From NCBI GenBank assembly GCA_934162425.1, contig CAKPIS010000009.1:1-46833 (forward strand): 46,833 nt of DNA, written 5' to 3'. A program made the translations under genes and the position numbers. Source of the stretch: an uncultured Bacilli bacterium. Its GTDB lineage: Bacteria; Bacillota_I; Bacilli_A; RF39; UBA660. The notes below the pieces were generated by a model. It saw nothing but the letters and a program-made list of their open reading frames with translations. It was not told the origin of the DNA and made no database searches. This document shows, piece after piece, positions 35,428-43,903 of the stretch (within the stretch, counting starts at the first letter, position 1; every line of letters begins with the position of its first letter).

Positions 35428-35796
35428 TTATAAACTTTTATATGTTTGTATTATTTGTTTAACTCTTAATGCTTCATCTATTAATTCTTTATAATGTTCA
35501 TTTACATAATTTATATCATTTTCTTTTGATTTCATTTCATGAGCATATGCTATCTCACCTAATTTATCAAATCCAAAACTCCTAGCATTACTTTTAAGTG
35601 CATGAACTAATATTGCATAATTTGGCATATCACCCATATTCTTAAAATTATTTATCTTTGCTAATTCTTCATCTAGACCATTATAAAAATCATCCATGAT
35701 TTCATTATAGGTTTCAATATCCATCATATTAGATATTCCTTTATTAGCATCTACTCCATTTTGAATTAAAAAATCTATTTTTCTGTTACCATCCAT
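35428..35796 (-). CDS. Histidine phosphotransfer (Hpt) protein
   Basis: A 122-residue four-helix Hpt protein. His65 in LVHALKSNARSFGFDKLGE is the phospho-acceptor and the H-x-L-K-S motif is textbook. Such proteins carry phosphate between receiver domains. It is the first gene of an operon of five, followed by the degenerate HD-GYP regulator, the two hybrid kinases and a lipoprotein. A free Hpt next to two hybrid kinases and a receiver protein is a complete phosphorelay set, unusual as a single operon in a genome of this type. Confidence 0.9.
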   Translation of the reverse strand: MDGNRKIDFLIQNGVDANKGISNMMDIETYNEIMDDFYNGLDEELAKINNFKNMGDMPNYAILVHALKSNARSFGFDKLGEIAYAHEMKSKENDINYVNEHYKELIDEALRVKQIIQTYKSL

Positions 35797-35827
35797 ATTT
35801 TTACCTACTTTCTATTATTCTTTAATA

Positions 35828-35856
35828 ATTGTACTATAAAATAAGAAAAAAAACAA
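35828..35856 (-). promoter_or_regulatory. Sigma-A promoter of the phosphorelay operon
   Basis: On the minus strand, TTGTTT (-35, 35851-35856), a 17-nt spacer and TACAAT (-10, 35828-35833), about 30 nt upstream of the Hpt start codon. Confidence 0.6.
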
Positions 35857-35866
35857 TTTTAAGCGT

Positions 35867-35900
35867 AAAAAAAAGAACAAAAAGAATTATTTTTCTGTTC
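35867..35900 (-). terminator. Rho-independent terminator after the U32 gene
   Basis: A 9-bp stem (GAACAGAAA with TTTTTGTTC, one G-U pair) followed by eight T on the minus strand; it overlaps the end of the U32 gene. Confidence 0.75.
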
Positions 35901-38031
35901 TCAAATAATTTACTCCAATATCATACAATTTTTTTAAGTCTTCTATATTTCTTTTTTTATAATTATAAATTTTCATATAATCATTATAATTAACTATTTT
36001 GTATCTATTTTTTCTTTCATCTTCTAAATAAAGAGTATCTTTAGAATATAATTTATTTAAATTAAATTTACATATCATAGCTTCTAAATATCCATCTGTT
36101 ATAACTTCTAAATTAGGATTAGTATTATATCTTTTTCTATAATTATTTATTATTTCTTCTATTTGTTTATCAGTTAATTCATAAGATAATGTAACTATAT
36201 TAGCTCCTAGGCTATGTAAAAAAGCAACACCATAAGAGTTTACTATGTTAAATGAAAAGTCAGTATTAAATTTTTTATAGCTAATTAATCCTCCAATTTG
36301 ACTTATTAATACTTCTTTATCATATGAAGGATATTCATACATCACTCTAGGCAACTTATAAATAATGTTATTATTTAATAAATCTTTATTTTCAGTATAT
36401 ATAATATCTGCATCTTTATATTTTATTAAATCTTCTTTTGTTTTTATAAGCACCGACCTTTTTCTTTTTATATCAAATAATGGTACGGTTAATTTATACT
36501 CTTTTTCTATAAACGGAAGATTATATAGTCTTGCATCATCTAACTTTTCTAAAACATTCCTTCTTAATTCATTAATATCTTTTATATTAATAAATATATT
36601 ATCATCACTTAAAATATCTATATTATTAACTTTGTATACCGTGTTACCACACTTTGAGAATTGCTTTTTTAAGGTTTCATAACTTACACTTATATTTTTA
36701 GCTTCTTCTATTTTAAAATTAGACTTTAAAGAAACTTTGTTCTTTCCATCAAAAGCTTCTAAAAATAAATAATCATTTTTCTTTGCAATTACTTTTAAAT
36801 CTATGTTAACAAGTCTTTTATTATTTTTTATATCAAAGTTAATATCTTTAATTTGCTTATTAGAAGTAGTTAGTAATACTTTTAAGTTTTCTTTTACTTT
36901 ATATTTACATTTAATACTTACTATATCACCAGACTTTGCACTACTAACACTTTTTTTATTAATAAATATTTTATCTACAGTAAAGCCATAATCTTCTTTT
37001 CCTAAAATTCTAATACCATCTTGAACATATAAATCATCTGTTAATTTAATAGTTAAATACCCATTTTTATAGTTAAGTGTCATGCCTATTTCTATTCCCA
37101 TATGATTAGGTCTTTTTGGATTTATAATATCATTATTAGGAGAATTTAATATATAGCCTTTAGTAAACTCTCTATTAAATAGTTTTTTCATTTCTAATAT
37201 ATCTCTATAATTTATGTTATGTTTACCTGTTTTAATGTAGTTATCTACTGCATTTTTATATGTTTTAGTAACTAAATAAACATACTCAGGTCTTTTCATT
37301 CTTCCTTCTATTTTTAAACTATCAATTCCAGATAAAATTAACTTATCTATATTTTCTAAAGTACATAAATCTTTAGTACTTAATACATAATCATAATTAT
37401 TTAATTTATTATTATTTTCATCAAAAAGATTATATTTTTTTCTACAACACTGAGCACATGTACCTCTATTTCCACTTCTATTACCTATTAAAGTACTCAT
37501 ATAACATTGTCCAGAATAACTTACACATAAAGCCCCATGAACAAAGCACTCTAAGTCTATATCTTTTATTTTTTTTAAATTTTTTATTTTATCAATTGAC
37601 ACTTCACGTGCTAAAACGCATCTTTTAACACCTATACTTTTTAAAAAAAGTACATCTTTTCTACTTGTAATATGCATCTGTGTTGATGCATGAATTTCAA
37701 GAAGAGGAAACTTTTTTCTTATTAGGTCAAGCATTCCAATATCTTCTATTATTATAGCATCTACGTTATTTTGATGTAAAAACCTAATATAATTAATAAA
37801 ATTATCCACTTCTCTTTCATAAATAATAGTATTTACTGTAACATATACTAAAACTCCTCTTAAATGACAAAACTTAATAGCTTCTATTATTTCATCATTA
37901 GAAAAATTTCCAGCAAAACCTCTAGCTCCATATAACTTTCCAGCCAAATAAACCGCATCACATCCAGCATTTACTGCTGCAACTAAGCATTCCATATTTC
38001 CAGCTGGTGCTAATATTTCTGGCCTTTTCAT
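35887..38031 (-). CDS. Peptidase U32-family protein, RlhA/YdcP type
   Basis: A 714-residue protein with the U32 signature ECFVHGALCVSYSGQCYMS (about 162-180) and two further Cys in TCAQCCRKKY. The N-terminal EILAPAGNMECLVAAVNAGCDAVYL is also standard. A C-terminal DUF3656-like part gives a length close to RlhA/YdcP (about 650-700 residues). Despite the name, characterised relatives hydroxylate RNA: RlhA makes 5-hydroxycytidine in 23S rRNA, and TrhP acts on tRNA wobble uridine. The four Cys probably hold an iron-sulfur cluster. Its start overlaps the stop of the PAP2 gene (TAATG), so they form one operon. Confidence 0.85.
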   Translation of the reverse strand: MKRPEILAPAGNMECLVAAVNAGCDAVYLAGKLYGARGFAGNFSNDEIIEAIKFCHLRGVLVYVTVNTIIYEREVDNFINYIRFLHQNNVDAIIIEDIGMLDLIRKKFPLLEIHASTQMHITSRKDVLFLKSIGVKRCVLAREVSIDKIKNLKKIKDIDLECFVHGALCVSYSGQCYMSTLIGNRSGNRGTCAQCCRKKYNLFDENNNKLNNYDYVLSTKDLCTLENIDKLILSGIDSLKIEGRMKRPEYVYLVTKTYKNAVDNYIKTGKHNINYRDILEMKKLFNREFTKGYILNSPNNDIINPKRPNHMGIEIGMTLNYKNGYLTIKLTDDLYVQDGIRILGKEDYGFTVDKIFINKKSVSSAKSGDIVSIKCKYKVKENLKVLLTTSNKQIKDINFDIKNNKRLVNIDLKVIAKKNDYLFLEAFDGKNKVSLKSNFKIEEAKNISVSYETLKKQFSKCGNTVYKVNNIDILSDDNIFINIKDINELRRNVLEKLDDARLYNLPFIEKEYKLTVPLFDIKRKRSVLIKTKEDLIKYKDADIIYTENKDLLNNNIIYKLPRVMYEYPSYDKEVLISQIGGLISYKKFNTDFSFNIVNSYGVAFLHSLGANIVTLSYELTDKQIEEIINNYRKRYNTNPNLEVITDGYLEAMICKFNLNKLYSKDTLYLEDERKNRYKIVNYNDYMKIYNYKKRNIEDLKKLYDIGVNYLRTEK

Positions 38032-38690
38032 TAGCTTTCTTCCTCGTTTAATGAATAAATAACAGTTTTAAAAATATATGAAAGACAAATAGATATAATT
38101 ATTCCTCCTAATATATCACTTATCCAGTGCATTCCAGAAAGTAGTCTTCCAACAGTTGTAGTTATCATAATTATAATAGATAGCGTATTAATTATTTTAG
38201 ATATTCTCATGCTCTTATATAATTTATTGTTTATAATCATAGCACTTAGACATATGCAAATAGATAACATAGTATGACTAGACGGATAAGATGATTCTAA
38301 AATGCCTTTAACTAAAACTGGTCTATAATTAATTATTACTTTTTCAAAGAATAAATAAACTAGTAAAACTACAAAATAAAATATTCCAAGTATTATTATT
38401 TCTTTATCAATTTTTAATATACTTTTATTTTTTATCAATTTATAAAGACCAATTAATGCATAAAAAAGTGCAATTAAAATAGATATCATACCAAGTACTT
38501 CTGTTATGTTATACCAAATATTACTTCTTCCAAGAAAATTAAAAACAAACTTATTTAAAGTAGAAAATCCTACGCTTGATGCTTTAGGTCCAATAGGTGC
38601 TACATCTACATATTTTACTAATATAGTATAAATTACTGATAGTATTATTAAACAAATACTTATTATTATATTTTTTTTCTTTAACTTCAT
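38031..38690 (-). CDS. PAP2-family membrane phosphatase
   Basis: A 219-residue membrane protein with about six helices and the three phosphatase motifs: KVIINYRP, SYPSSHTM (P-S-x-H), and GRLLSGMHWISD (R-x5-H-x3-D, supplying the nucleophilic His and Asp). The active site faces outside. Family members dephosphorylate undecaprenyl pyrophosphate or other lipid phosphates; the position between peptidoglycan genes suggests the former, but this is inference. The TATACT at 38722-38727, preceded by TGA, is a plausible extended -10 promoter. It is followed by U32 with a 1-nt overlap. Confidence 0.88.
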   Translation of the reverse strand: MKLKKKNIIISICLIILSVIYTILVKYVDVAPIGPKASSVGFSTLNKFVFNFLGRSNIWYNITEVLGMISILIALFYALIGLYKLIKNKSILKIDKEIIILGIFYFVVLLVYLFFEKVIINYRPVLVKGILESSYPSSHTMLSICICLSAMIINNKLYKSMRISKIINTLSIIIMITTTVGRLLSGMHWISDILGGIIISICLSYIFKTVIYSLNEEES

Positions 38691-38751
38691 AAAACTTCAC
38701 CTTACCTTACTTCATATAAATAGTATATCATTAAATAAGTCTTAAGAAAAG

Positions 38752-38780
38752 AAAAAACATATCTTAAATTATAGATATGT
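38752..38780 (-). terminator. Rho-independent terminator after the repeat-protein genes
   Basis: A perfect 8-bp stem (ACATATCT with AGATATGT, loop ATAATTTA) followed by TTTTTCTTTTC on the minus strand. Confidence 0.8.
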
Positions 38781-38782
38781 CC

Positions 38783-39445
38783 TTAACTTCTTAATATATA
38801 TTTTGGTATTTTTTTATCTGTATTTCCATCGACATACTTTAATGCTTTTTCATATATATTAGATATTTTTTTATCATTTGATACTTCTTCTTTACTAGGT
38901 AACTTGCCTATATTTAAATTATCCATATCCTCTTTATGTTTACCACTAATAAGTGATTTATAATCTGTTGCTATTATACTTAAATATTTTGCATCATAAT
39001 TATTTGAATTACTTATCTTTTTCATATCCTCTTTATGATAATCATTATATATAGATAAATAATTGCATGCTACTAAACTCAAATAATAAGCTGTATAGCT
39101 ATCTTTAGCATTTAAGATCATATTCATATCTTCCGTATGATATTCATTTATATATGAATCTTTTTCTAGTGCAACATCTATTAAACAACCTAATATATCA
39201 TCATTTTTACTCTCTTCCATAATCTTAATATCTTCTATATAATAAGGACTATTTAAAAAGTCTAAATTAACTAAAATACCTTTATGTTTTAATACTTTAT
39301 TTAAATTCATATTATATATACTCAATAAGTTATTAATTCTCTTTTCATTTAATCTAAAAAACCATTTATTAAAGTTATCTATATTACCTAATAAATCATA
39401 CTTTTTTAATATAATAATTACTTTTTCTAAATCTAAGATATTCAT
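38783..39445 (-). CDS. H-x-x-D-M repeat protein, third of three (220 aa)
   Basis: A 220-residue protein of unknown function. After an N-terminal domain (about 1-65: YDLLGNIDNFNKWFFRLNE, then LNFLNSPYYIEDIKIM-like) come four helical repeats of 33-34 residues, each around the motif Y-H-x-E-D-M-x-x-I (YHTEDMNMI, YHKEDMKKI, KHKEDMDNL). The Lys-rich C-terminus ends IPKYILRS. It has no signal peptide or membrane helix, so it is probably cytoplasmic. Its start overlaps the previous gene by 4 nt, so the two are coupled. The repeat length matches TPR-type solenoids, but the consensus is not one I recognise. Confidence 0.7.
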   Translation of the reverse strand: MNILDLEKVIIILKKYDLLGNIDNFNKWFFRLNEKRINNLLSIYNMNLNKVLKHKGILVNLDFLNSPYYIEDIKIMEESKNDDILGCLIDVALEKDSYINEYHTEDMNMILNAKDSYTAYYLSLVACNYLSIYNDYHKEDMKKISNSNNYDAKYLSIIATDYKSLISGKHKEDMDNLNIGKLPSKEEVSNDKKISNIYEKALKYVDGNTDKKIPKYILRS

Positions 39446-40167
39446 AATTTAATCTTCCTTTCATCATTTTTTTCATCATCTTTATAATTAAATAAAGTTT
39501 TTATATCATCTATTTTTTCATCACTTATCTCATTTACTAAGTCCATATGTACATTATGATATTTACTTTTAATTGATGTTTCATTAGTTGCAATAAAACA
39601 TAAATTAGAAGACTTTAAAGTACTTTTAGCATTCTTAACCAACTTCATATCACTTATATGATTCTTACTGTCTAAGGATAGTTTAAAGGTTGCTAAAACA
39701 CATAAATTTATAGCCTTATATATATTATCTTCATCTTTAATTAAATTCATATCTTCTGTATGATAAGCACTATTTAAAGAATATATATTAGTAGCTACTC
39801 TAAGTAGACAATTACAATTATTATATAATGCATCTTTAATTATATTCATATCACTTATATGATATTTGCTATTTAAAGAAGAGTTATTAGTTGATAAATT
39901 AATTAAATAAGATATATTTACCTTACTAATTGTACTTCCTATAATGTGTATATCTTCTATATAATAAGAACTATTTAAAAAATTTAAATTAACTAGTATT
40001 TTCTTATTTTCTTTTAAACTTCTAACTAATTTATTATTTAAACTTAAAATATTATTTATTTGCACATCATTTAAACTAGAAATCCATAAATTAAGATCAT
40101 CTATGTATTCTAATAACTTTAACCTCTTTAATTTCTTTATAACTAATTCATCACTTGTTTTAGTCAT
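39442..40167 (-). CDS. H-x-x-D-M repeat protein, second of three (241 aa)
   Basis: A 241-residue paralogue of its two neighbours. The N-terminal part (LKLLEYIDDLNLWISSLND, about 14-32, then FLNSSYYIEDIHII) is shared. Five repeats follow with motifs YYIEDIHII, YHISDMNII, YHTEDMNLI, NHISDMKLV and YHNVHMDLV, spaced 33-34 residues apart, with SLNS or SLDS between. The end is charged (DDEKNDERKI). No membrane segment or signal peptide is seen. It has an AAGGGGAA ribosome site and lies downstream of a terminator that follows the 380-residue gene. Function is unknown. Confidence 0.7.
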   Translation of the reverse strand: MTKTSDELVIKKLKRLKLLEYIDDLNLWISSLNDVQINNILSLNNKLVRSLKENKKILVNLNFLNSSYYIEDIHIIGSTISKVNISYLINLSTNNSSLNSKYHISDMNIIKDALYNNCNCLLRVATNIYSLNSAYHTEDMNLIKDEDNIYKAINLCVLATFKLSLDSKNHISDMKLVKNAKSTLKSSNLCFIATNETSIKSKYHNVHMDLVNEISDEKIDDIKTLFNYKDDEKNDERKIKL

Positions 40168-40195
40168 ATACGCATTCCCCTTTTTTATATAGTCT

Positions 40196-40222
40196 AAAAA
40201 AAAGCAACTATAAACTGCTTTT
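40196..40222 (-). terminator. Rho-independent terminator after the 380-residue repeat-protein gene
   Basis: A 7-bp stem (AAAAGCA with TGCTTTT) followed by further T on the minus strand. It lies between the first and second repeat-protein genes, so the pair downstream may have its own start or rely on read-through. Confidence 0.7.
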
Positions 40223-40229
40223 CATATTA

Positions 40230-41372
40230 TTAATATTTTTTTAATACTAAATTATTACTTTTTCTTTTTTTATCTTTATCTACATATCTTTTTTTACTAT
40301 ATTTTTCTATAATCTTTTCATATGTTTCTTTAGCTACTTCTTTTTTAGCATTAAAAATACTAATCATATCATCATTATGAGATAAATCTTTTAATGAATC
40401 TTTATTTATAGCTAATAAATAAACATAGTATGCATTATCCTCATTACATTTAGATAATAAATCCATATCAATTAAATGATAATTACTATTTAAAGAATTA
40501 ACATCTCTAGCTACATCTAATAAGTATTTTGAAACATATTCATTATCACATTTATTTATTAAAGAAATATCATTTACATGATAAGAACTATTTAAAGAAT
40601 CTTTATCAAGAGCTAATGTACATATATTTTCTGTCTTATAACCTAAAGAAGAACCTTTAATTAAATTAATATCATGAGTAAAGTACTTGCTACCTACAAA
40701 TTCTTTATTAGTTACAGCATTACATATACATTTTGCAGTAGTATAATTATCTACATCATAAATTAAACTCATATCAATTTCATGATGTCCACTTTCTATT
40801 GATATTTTATTATTTGCAACATCACATAAAAATCCTGCTTTGTAATTATCAGATGCTGATGATACTAGTAATATGTCTTTTAGAGTGTACTTATTACGTG
40901 GGTAATAAGCCATTTTACATAAATAGTATGCAACTTCATCATTCTTAGCATTTGATATAGCACTCATATAATCTTTATGATACTTATTATTAGATATAGT
41001 AATATTAGATGCAATTCCATATAAATAGCTTGATATAACAAGGGATTTTGCATTAAATATAGCATCTACATCAAAAGAATGATTTTTACTATTAATAAAT
41101 TCTTTATTTTCTAATAAAGTACTTATACAAGATGCAATTTCATTTGTTCTTGCACCATTAATTAAATTAATATCCTTAACATAATAAATACTATCTAATA
41201 AGTCCTTATTTATAATTATATCTTTATGATTTAGTATTTTATTTGGTACTAGGTAAAGACTTAAAAAATTTTGTTGTTGAGTATTATTTAAGGATAAAAA
41301 CCAATTATAATCTACTAAGCCCTCTAGACCATATTTTTTTATTTTAATATTTACTACTTCTTTAATATCCAT
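40230..41372 (-). CDS. H-x-x-D-M repeat protein, first of three (380 aa)
   Basis: The longest paralogue, with about nine repeats of 33-34 residues. The N-terminal domain (YGLEGLVDYNWFLSLNN) is the same as in the other two. Repeat motifs include YYVKDINLI, HHEIDMSLI, YFTHDINLI, YHVNDISLI, YHLIDMDLL and SHNDDMISI; between them runs a pattern like A-x-x-Y-L-x-x-x-A-x-x-x-x-S-L-N-S. The secondary structure reads as paired helices, suggesting a solenoid. The C-terminus is very basic (KKRYVDKDKKRKSN), which could bind nucleic acid or an acidic partner. A GAAGGGGGG ribosome site precedes the ATG; a TATAAT lies at 41402-41407. I do not recognise the family. Confidence 0.7.
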   Translation of the reverse strand: MDIKEVVNIKIKKYGLEGLVDYNWFLSLNNTQQQNFLSLYLVPNKILNHKDIIINKDLLDSIYYVKDINLINGARTNEIASCISTLLENKEFINSKNHSFDVDAIFNAKSLVISSYLYGIASNITISNNKYHKDYMSAISNAKNDEVAYYLCKMAYYPRNKYTLKDILLVSSASDNYKAGFLCDVANNKISIESGHHEIDMSLIYDVDNYTTAKCICNAVTNKEFVGSKYFTHDINLIKGSSLGYKTENICTLALDKDSLNSSYHVNDISLINKCDNEYVSKYLLDVARDVNSLNSNYHLIDMDLLSKCNEDNAYYVYLLAINKDSLKDLSHNDDMISIFNAKKEVAKETYEKIIEKYSKKRYVDKDKKRKSNNLVLKKY

Positions 41373-41415
41373 AATATAATCCCCCCTTCTAGCAATAAAA
41401 TATTATACAAACTTC

Positions 41416-41447
41416 AAAAAAAGTTTTACACCTATTATAAAACTTTT
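41416..41447 (-). terminator. Rho-independent terminator after pbpB
   Basis: A perfect 10-bp stem (AAAAGTTTTA with TAAAACTTTT) followed by three more T on the minus strand. It marks the end of the mraZ-rsmH-ftsL-pbpB operon and the left boundary of the canonical first dcw block. Confidence 0.8.
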
Positions 41448-41472
41448 CTTTATTTTATTCAATAGTTAATTT

Positions 41473-43596
41473 TTAATTTAAAGTAACTTCCATATCAGAA
41501 TTCATAGTAGTACCGGGTGATATGCTTTGGCTTGTTACATAACCTGTTGCATTATTAACATATTTAATTCCAAGTTTACTTAAAATAACACTAGCTTCTT
41601 TAACAGAATAATTAGTTAAATCTGGCATGGTTACATTTGAATCATTAGTAAACAATAATAATCTTTCTTTAGTATTATAATTAATTCCACTACTTGGATA
41701 TTGATCTATTATTTTAGAACCATTACCAAACACAGAATAATTAGCTCCTACACTATCTAAAGATGTTCTTACATCACTTATGGTTTTACCTTTATAATTT
41801 TCTATCTTATATGAAGCAACTTCTTTATTTTCTTCTGGAGCATCTTTAAATACTCCTAAATATTTAGCAGTATCTCTTACTATTTGTTTAACAGTATCAG
41901 GTAGTACCGATGAATCTTTACTTCTTTGCATTGCAACATAAACAATTACCTTAGGATCATCTTTAGGATACATACCCGCAAATGATGTAATATAATCATG
42001 TTTACCTTGGTAATATTTTCCAGTTTTTCCGTTAGCAATTTGAGCAGTACCAGTTTTTCCTATTAAGTCATAACCTTCCATTTTATACTTACTACCTGTT
42101 GTGTTAATAGGATCATCATTAACTACTTTATACATTAGTTCTTTTATTTTATTTACAGTCTCGGTCGATACTACTCTTCCTGCTTCCTTAGGCTTTCCCT
42201 CATATATTACTTCTTTAGTTGTTTGATTAACAGTCTTTAAAACAATATATGGAGTAAGTAAAATACCATTATTTGATATTGCTGTTAAAGCTTTAACTTG
42301 CTGAATAGGAGTTGTTGTAATACCTTGTCCAAATGCAGCATTAACTACTTCAACATCATACTTAAAATTAACTTTACCAGTATACTCACTAGGTAAATCA
42401 ATACCTGTTTTGGAAGAAAAACCTATTTTTTTGTAAAACGATTTAAGTTCATCTTTTGTTAAATAATTTTTAACCATATTAGCAACGCAAGTATTAGAAG
42501 ATAACGTATAACCTCTTTCATATGAAATTTGTCCCCAGCCTGTCTTATTCCAGTCACTTACTACATCATCACCTATTGTATAAGGCCCTGTTAGGCAAGT
42601 TTCAGTTTCAGGATTAAAATCCTTATTATTTTCTAAAGCAAGCATATAACTATAAGTTTTCATAACAGAACCTGGTTCATATGTATAAGACGTTAAAGGA
42701 TTTAAATAATTACTTATTTTTTTAGTATTAGGATTAAATGTTGGACTAGTTGCACTTCCAAGTATTTTACCTGTTTCAGCATCCGCAACTACTGCAACAA
42801 TCCAGTCAGAGTTTGATGCGCTACTAGCATTATTAATAATTGTTTCTAATGACATTTGAACATTTGTATCTATTGTTAGATATATATCATCACCATCTAC
42901 TTTTTCTTTTCTTATTTCATTTGAATTAGGTAGTTTATAACCATTTAAATCTTTTTCATACTTAACATATCCATTAGTACCAGTCATTTTATCATTATAT
43001 TCTTTTTCTATTCCCATTTCACCTGTTATCTGACCATTTTCATCTTCTTTAGTATAACCTATAATATAAGATAAAAAAGTATTATTTGGATAATATCTTT
43101 TATGAGTCGTTATAAAATCTATACCAGGTAAATTAAGAGCTTCAATAGCTTCTTTTTGAAGTTCAGTAAGCCCTTTGCCTGCTGATCCAAATTCTACTTG
43201 ATAAGCATTTTTTTTAAGAATACTAAGTATTTTTTCTTCACTCATATTTAAAACAGTCGCTAATTTATTTGCAGTTTCTTCTTTATTATCAACATGTTGA
43301 AGTTTAGTATATCCCTCACTTCTTTTTGGGTCTAAATATGCAATTAAAGTATATGAATTTATCGTTTGCGCTAAAATATTTCCATTAACATCATATATAT
43401 TTCCTCTTAAGGCATAAAGTGTTTCTTCTTTTGTATTTCTCTTATTAGAAAACTCTTTTAAATTAATACCATCCACCTTACCAGATAAACATAAATAACC
43501 AAGTCTTAATATAAGTATAAAAAGAAAAAGAAAAAATATTAAAGTAAAAACCTTTGCAACTACATTCTTGTTCTTATTTAATATTTTTCTATCCAT
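41473..43596 (-). CDS. pbpB: Class B penicillin-binding protein PbpB (PBP2B), divisome transpeptidase
   Basis: A 707-residue class B PBP with a single membrane helix (about 13-33), dimerisation domain with LRGNIYDVNGNILAQT, transpeptidase with GSVMKTYSYM (Ser-x-x-Lys), SSNTC (Ser-x-Asn), and IGKTGTAQ, and two C-terminal PASTA domains (about 585-707; the second includes MPDLTNYSVKEASVILSKLGI). It cross-links septal peptidoglycan with FtsW. It directly follows ftsL, as in B. subtilis, so it is the vegetative division enzyme, while the second class B PBP in the window occupies the spoVD slot. A terminator follows. Confidence 0.95.
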   Translation of the reverse strand: MDRKILNKNKNVVAKVFTLIFFLFLFILILRLGYLCLSGKVDGINLKEFSNKRNTKEETLYALRGNIYDVNGNILAQTINSYTLIAYLDPKRSEGYTKLQHVDNKEETANKLATVLNMSEEKILSILKKNAYQVEFGSAGKGLTELQKEAIEALNLPGIDFITTHKRYYPNNTFLSYIIGYTKEDENGQITGEMGIEKEYNDKMTGTNGYVKYEKDLNGYKLPNSNEIRKEKVDGDDIYLTIDTNVQMSLETIINNASSASNSDWIVAVVADAETGKILGSATSPTFNPNTKKISNYLNPLTSYTYEPGSVMKTYSYMLALENNKDFNPETETCLTGPYTIGDDVVSDWNKTGWGQISYERGYTLSSNTCVANMVKNYLTKDELKSFYKKIGFSSKTGIDLPSEYTGKVNFKYDVEVVNAAFGQGITTTPIQQVKALTAISNNGILLTPYIVLKTVNQTTKEVIYEGKPKEAGRVVSTETVNKIKELMYKVVNDDPINTTGSKYKMEGYDLIGKTGTAQIANGKTGKYYQGKHDYITSFAGMYPKDDPKVIVYVAMQRSKDSSVLPDTVKQIVRDTAKYLGVFKDAPEENKEVASYKIENYKGKTISDVRTSLDSVGANYSVFGNGSKIIDQYPSSGINYNTKERLLLFTNDSNVTMPDLTNYSVKEASVILSKLGIKYVNNATGYVTSQSISPGTTMNSDMEVTLN

Positions 43597-43612
43597 AACT
43601 TATCACCTTGCT

Positions 43613-43897
43613 TTATTTTTGTATAATAACAACATTATTATTATTATACTCTAATCCCTCTTCCATAGCAACTGACTGCATATTTTCAAGGGAAACTAGT
43701 TCATTTACCTTCATGGTTAAGCTTTCATTTATCTTTTCTTGTTTAGTGATTTTCTTTTTTAATTTCTCTACTTCTATATTAACTGATGAAAGATGTGATT
43801 TAAGAAAGAATACTGATACAAAAACACAAAGCACAGTAAAAACAGTAAGCATCATCATACTTTTTTCTATTTTGCTTTTTTTCTTTTTAGTTTTCAT
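43613..43897 (-). CDS. ftsL: Cell division protein FtsL
   Basis: A 94-residue bitopic protein with a basic cytoplasmic tail (MKTKKKKSKIEK), one membrane helix (about 14-33) and an extracellular coiled coil with leucine-zipper spacing (VEKLKKKITKQEKINESLTMKVNEL). This is the standard FtsL form, and the slot between rsmH and pbpB makes it certain even though FtsL sequence is poorly conserved. It binds DivIB and the class B PBP in the divisome. The ribosome site is AGGTGATTAAAG. Confidence 0.9.
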   Translation of the reverse strand: MKTKKKKSKIEKSMMMLTVFTVLCVFVSVFFLKSHLSSVNIEVEKLKKKITKQEKINESLTMKVNELVSLENMQSVAMEEGLEYNNNNVVIIQK

Positions 43898-43903
43898 CTT
43901 TAA

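Noticed and set aside
38783..41372. Repetitive region as a CRISPR array
   Set aside because: The repetition is at protein level with a 33-34 residue period; DNA copies are diverged and there are no spacers or cas genes.
12062..41372. The accessory blocks as a prophage or integrative element
   Set aside because: I see no integrase, transposase, phage structural gene, tRNA site or flanking direct repeats; base composition looks like the neighbours.
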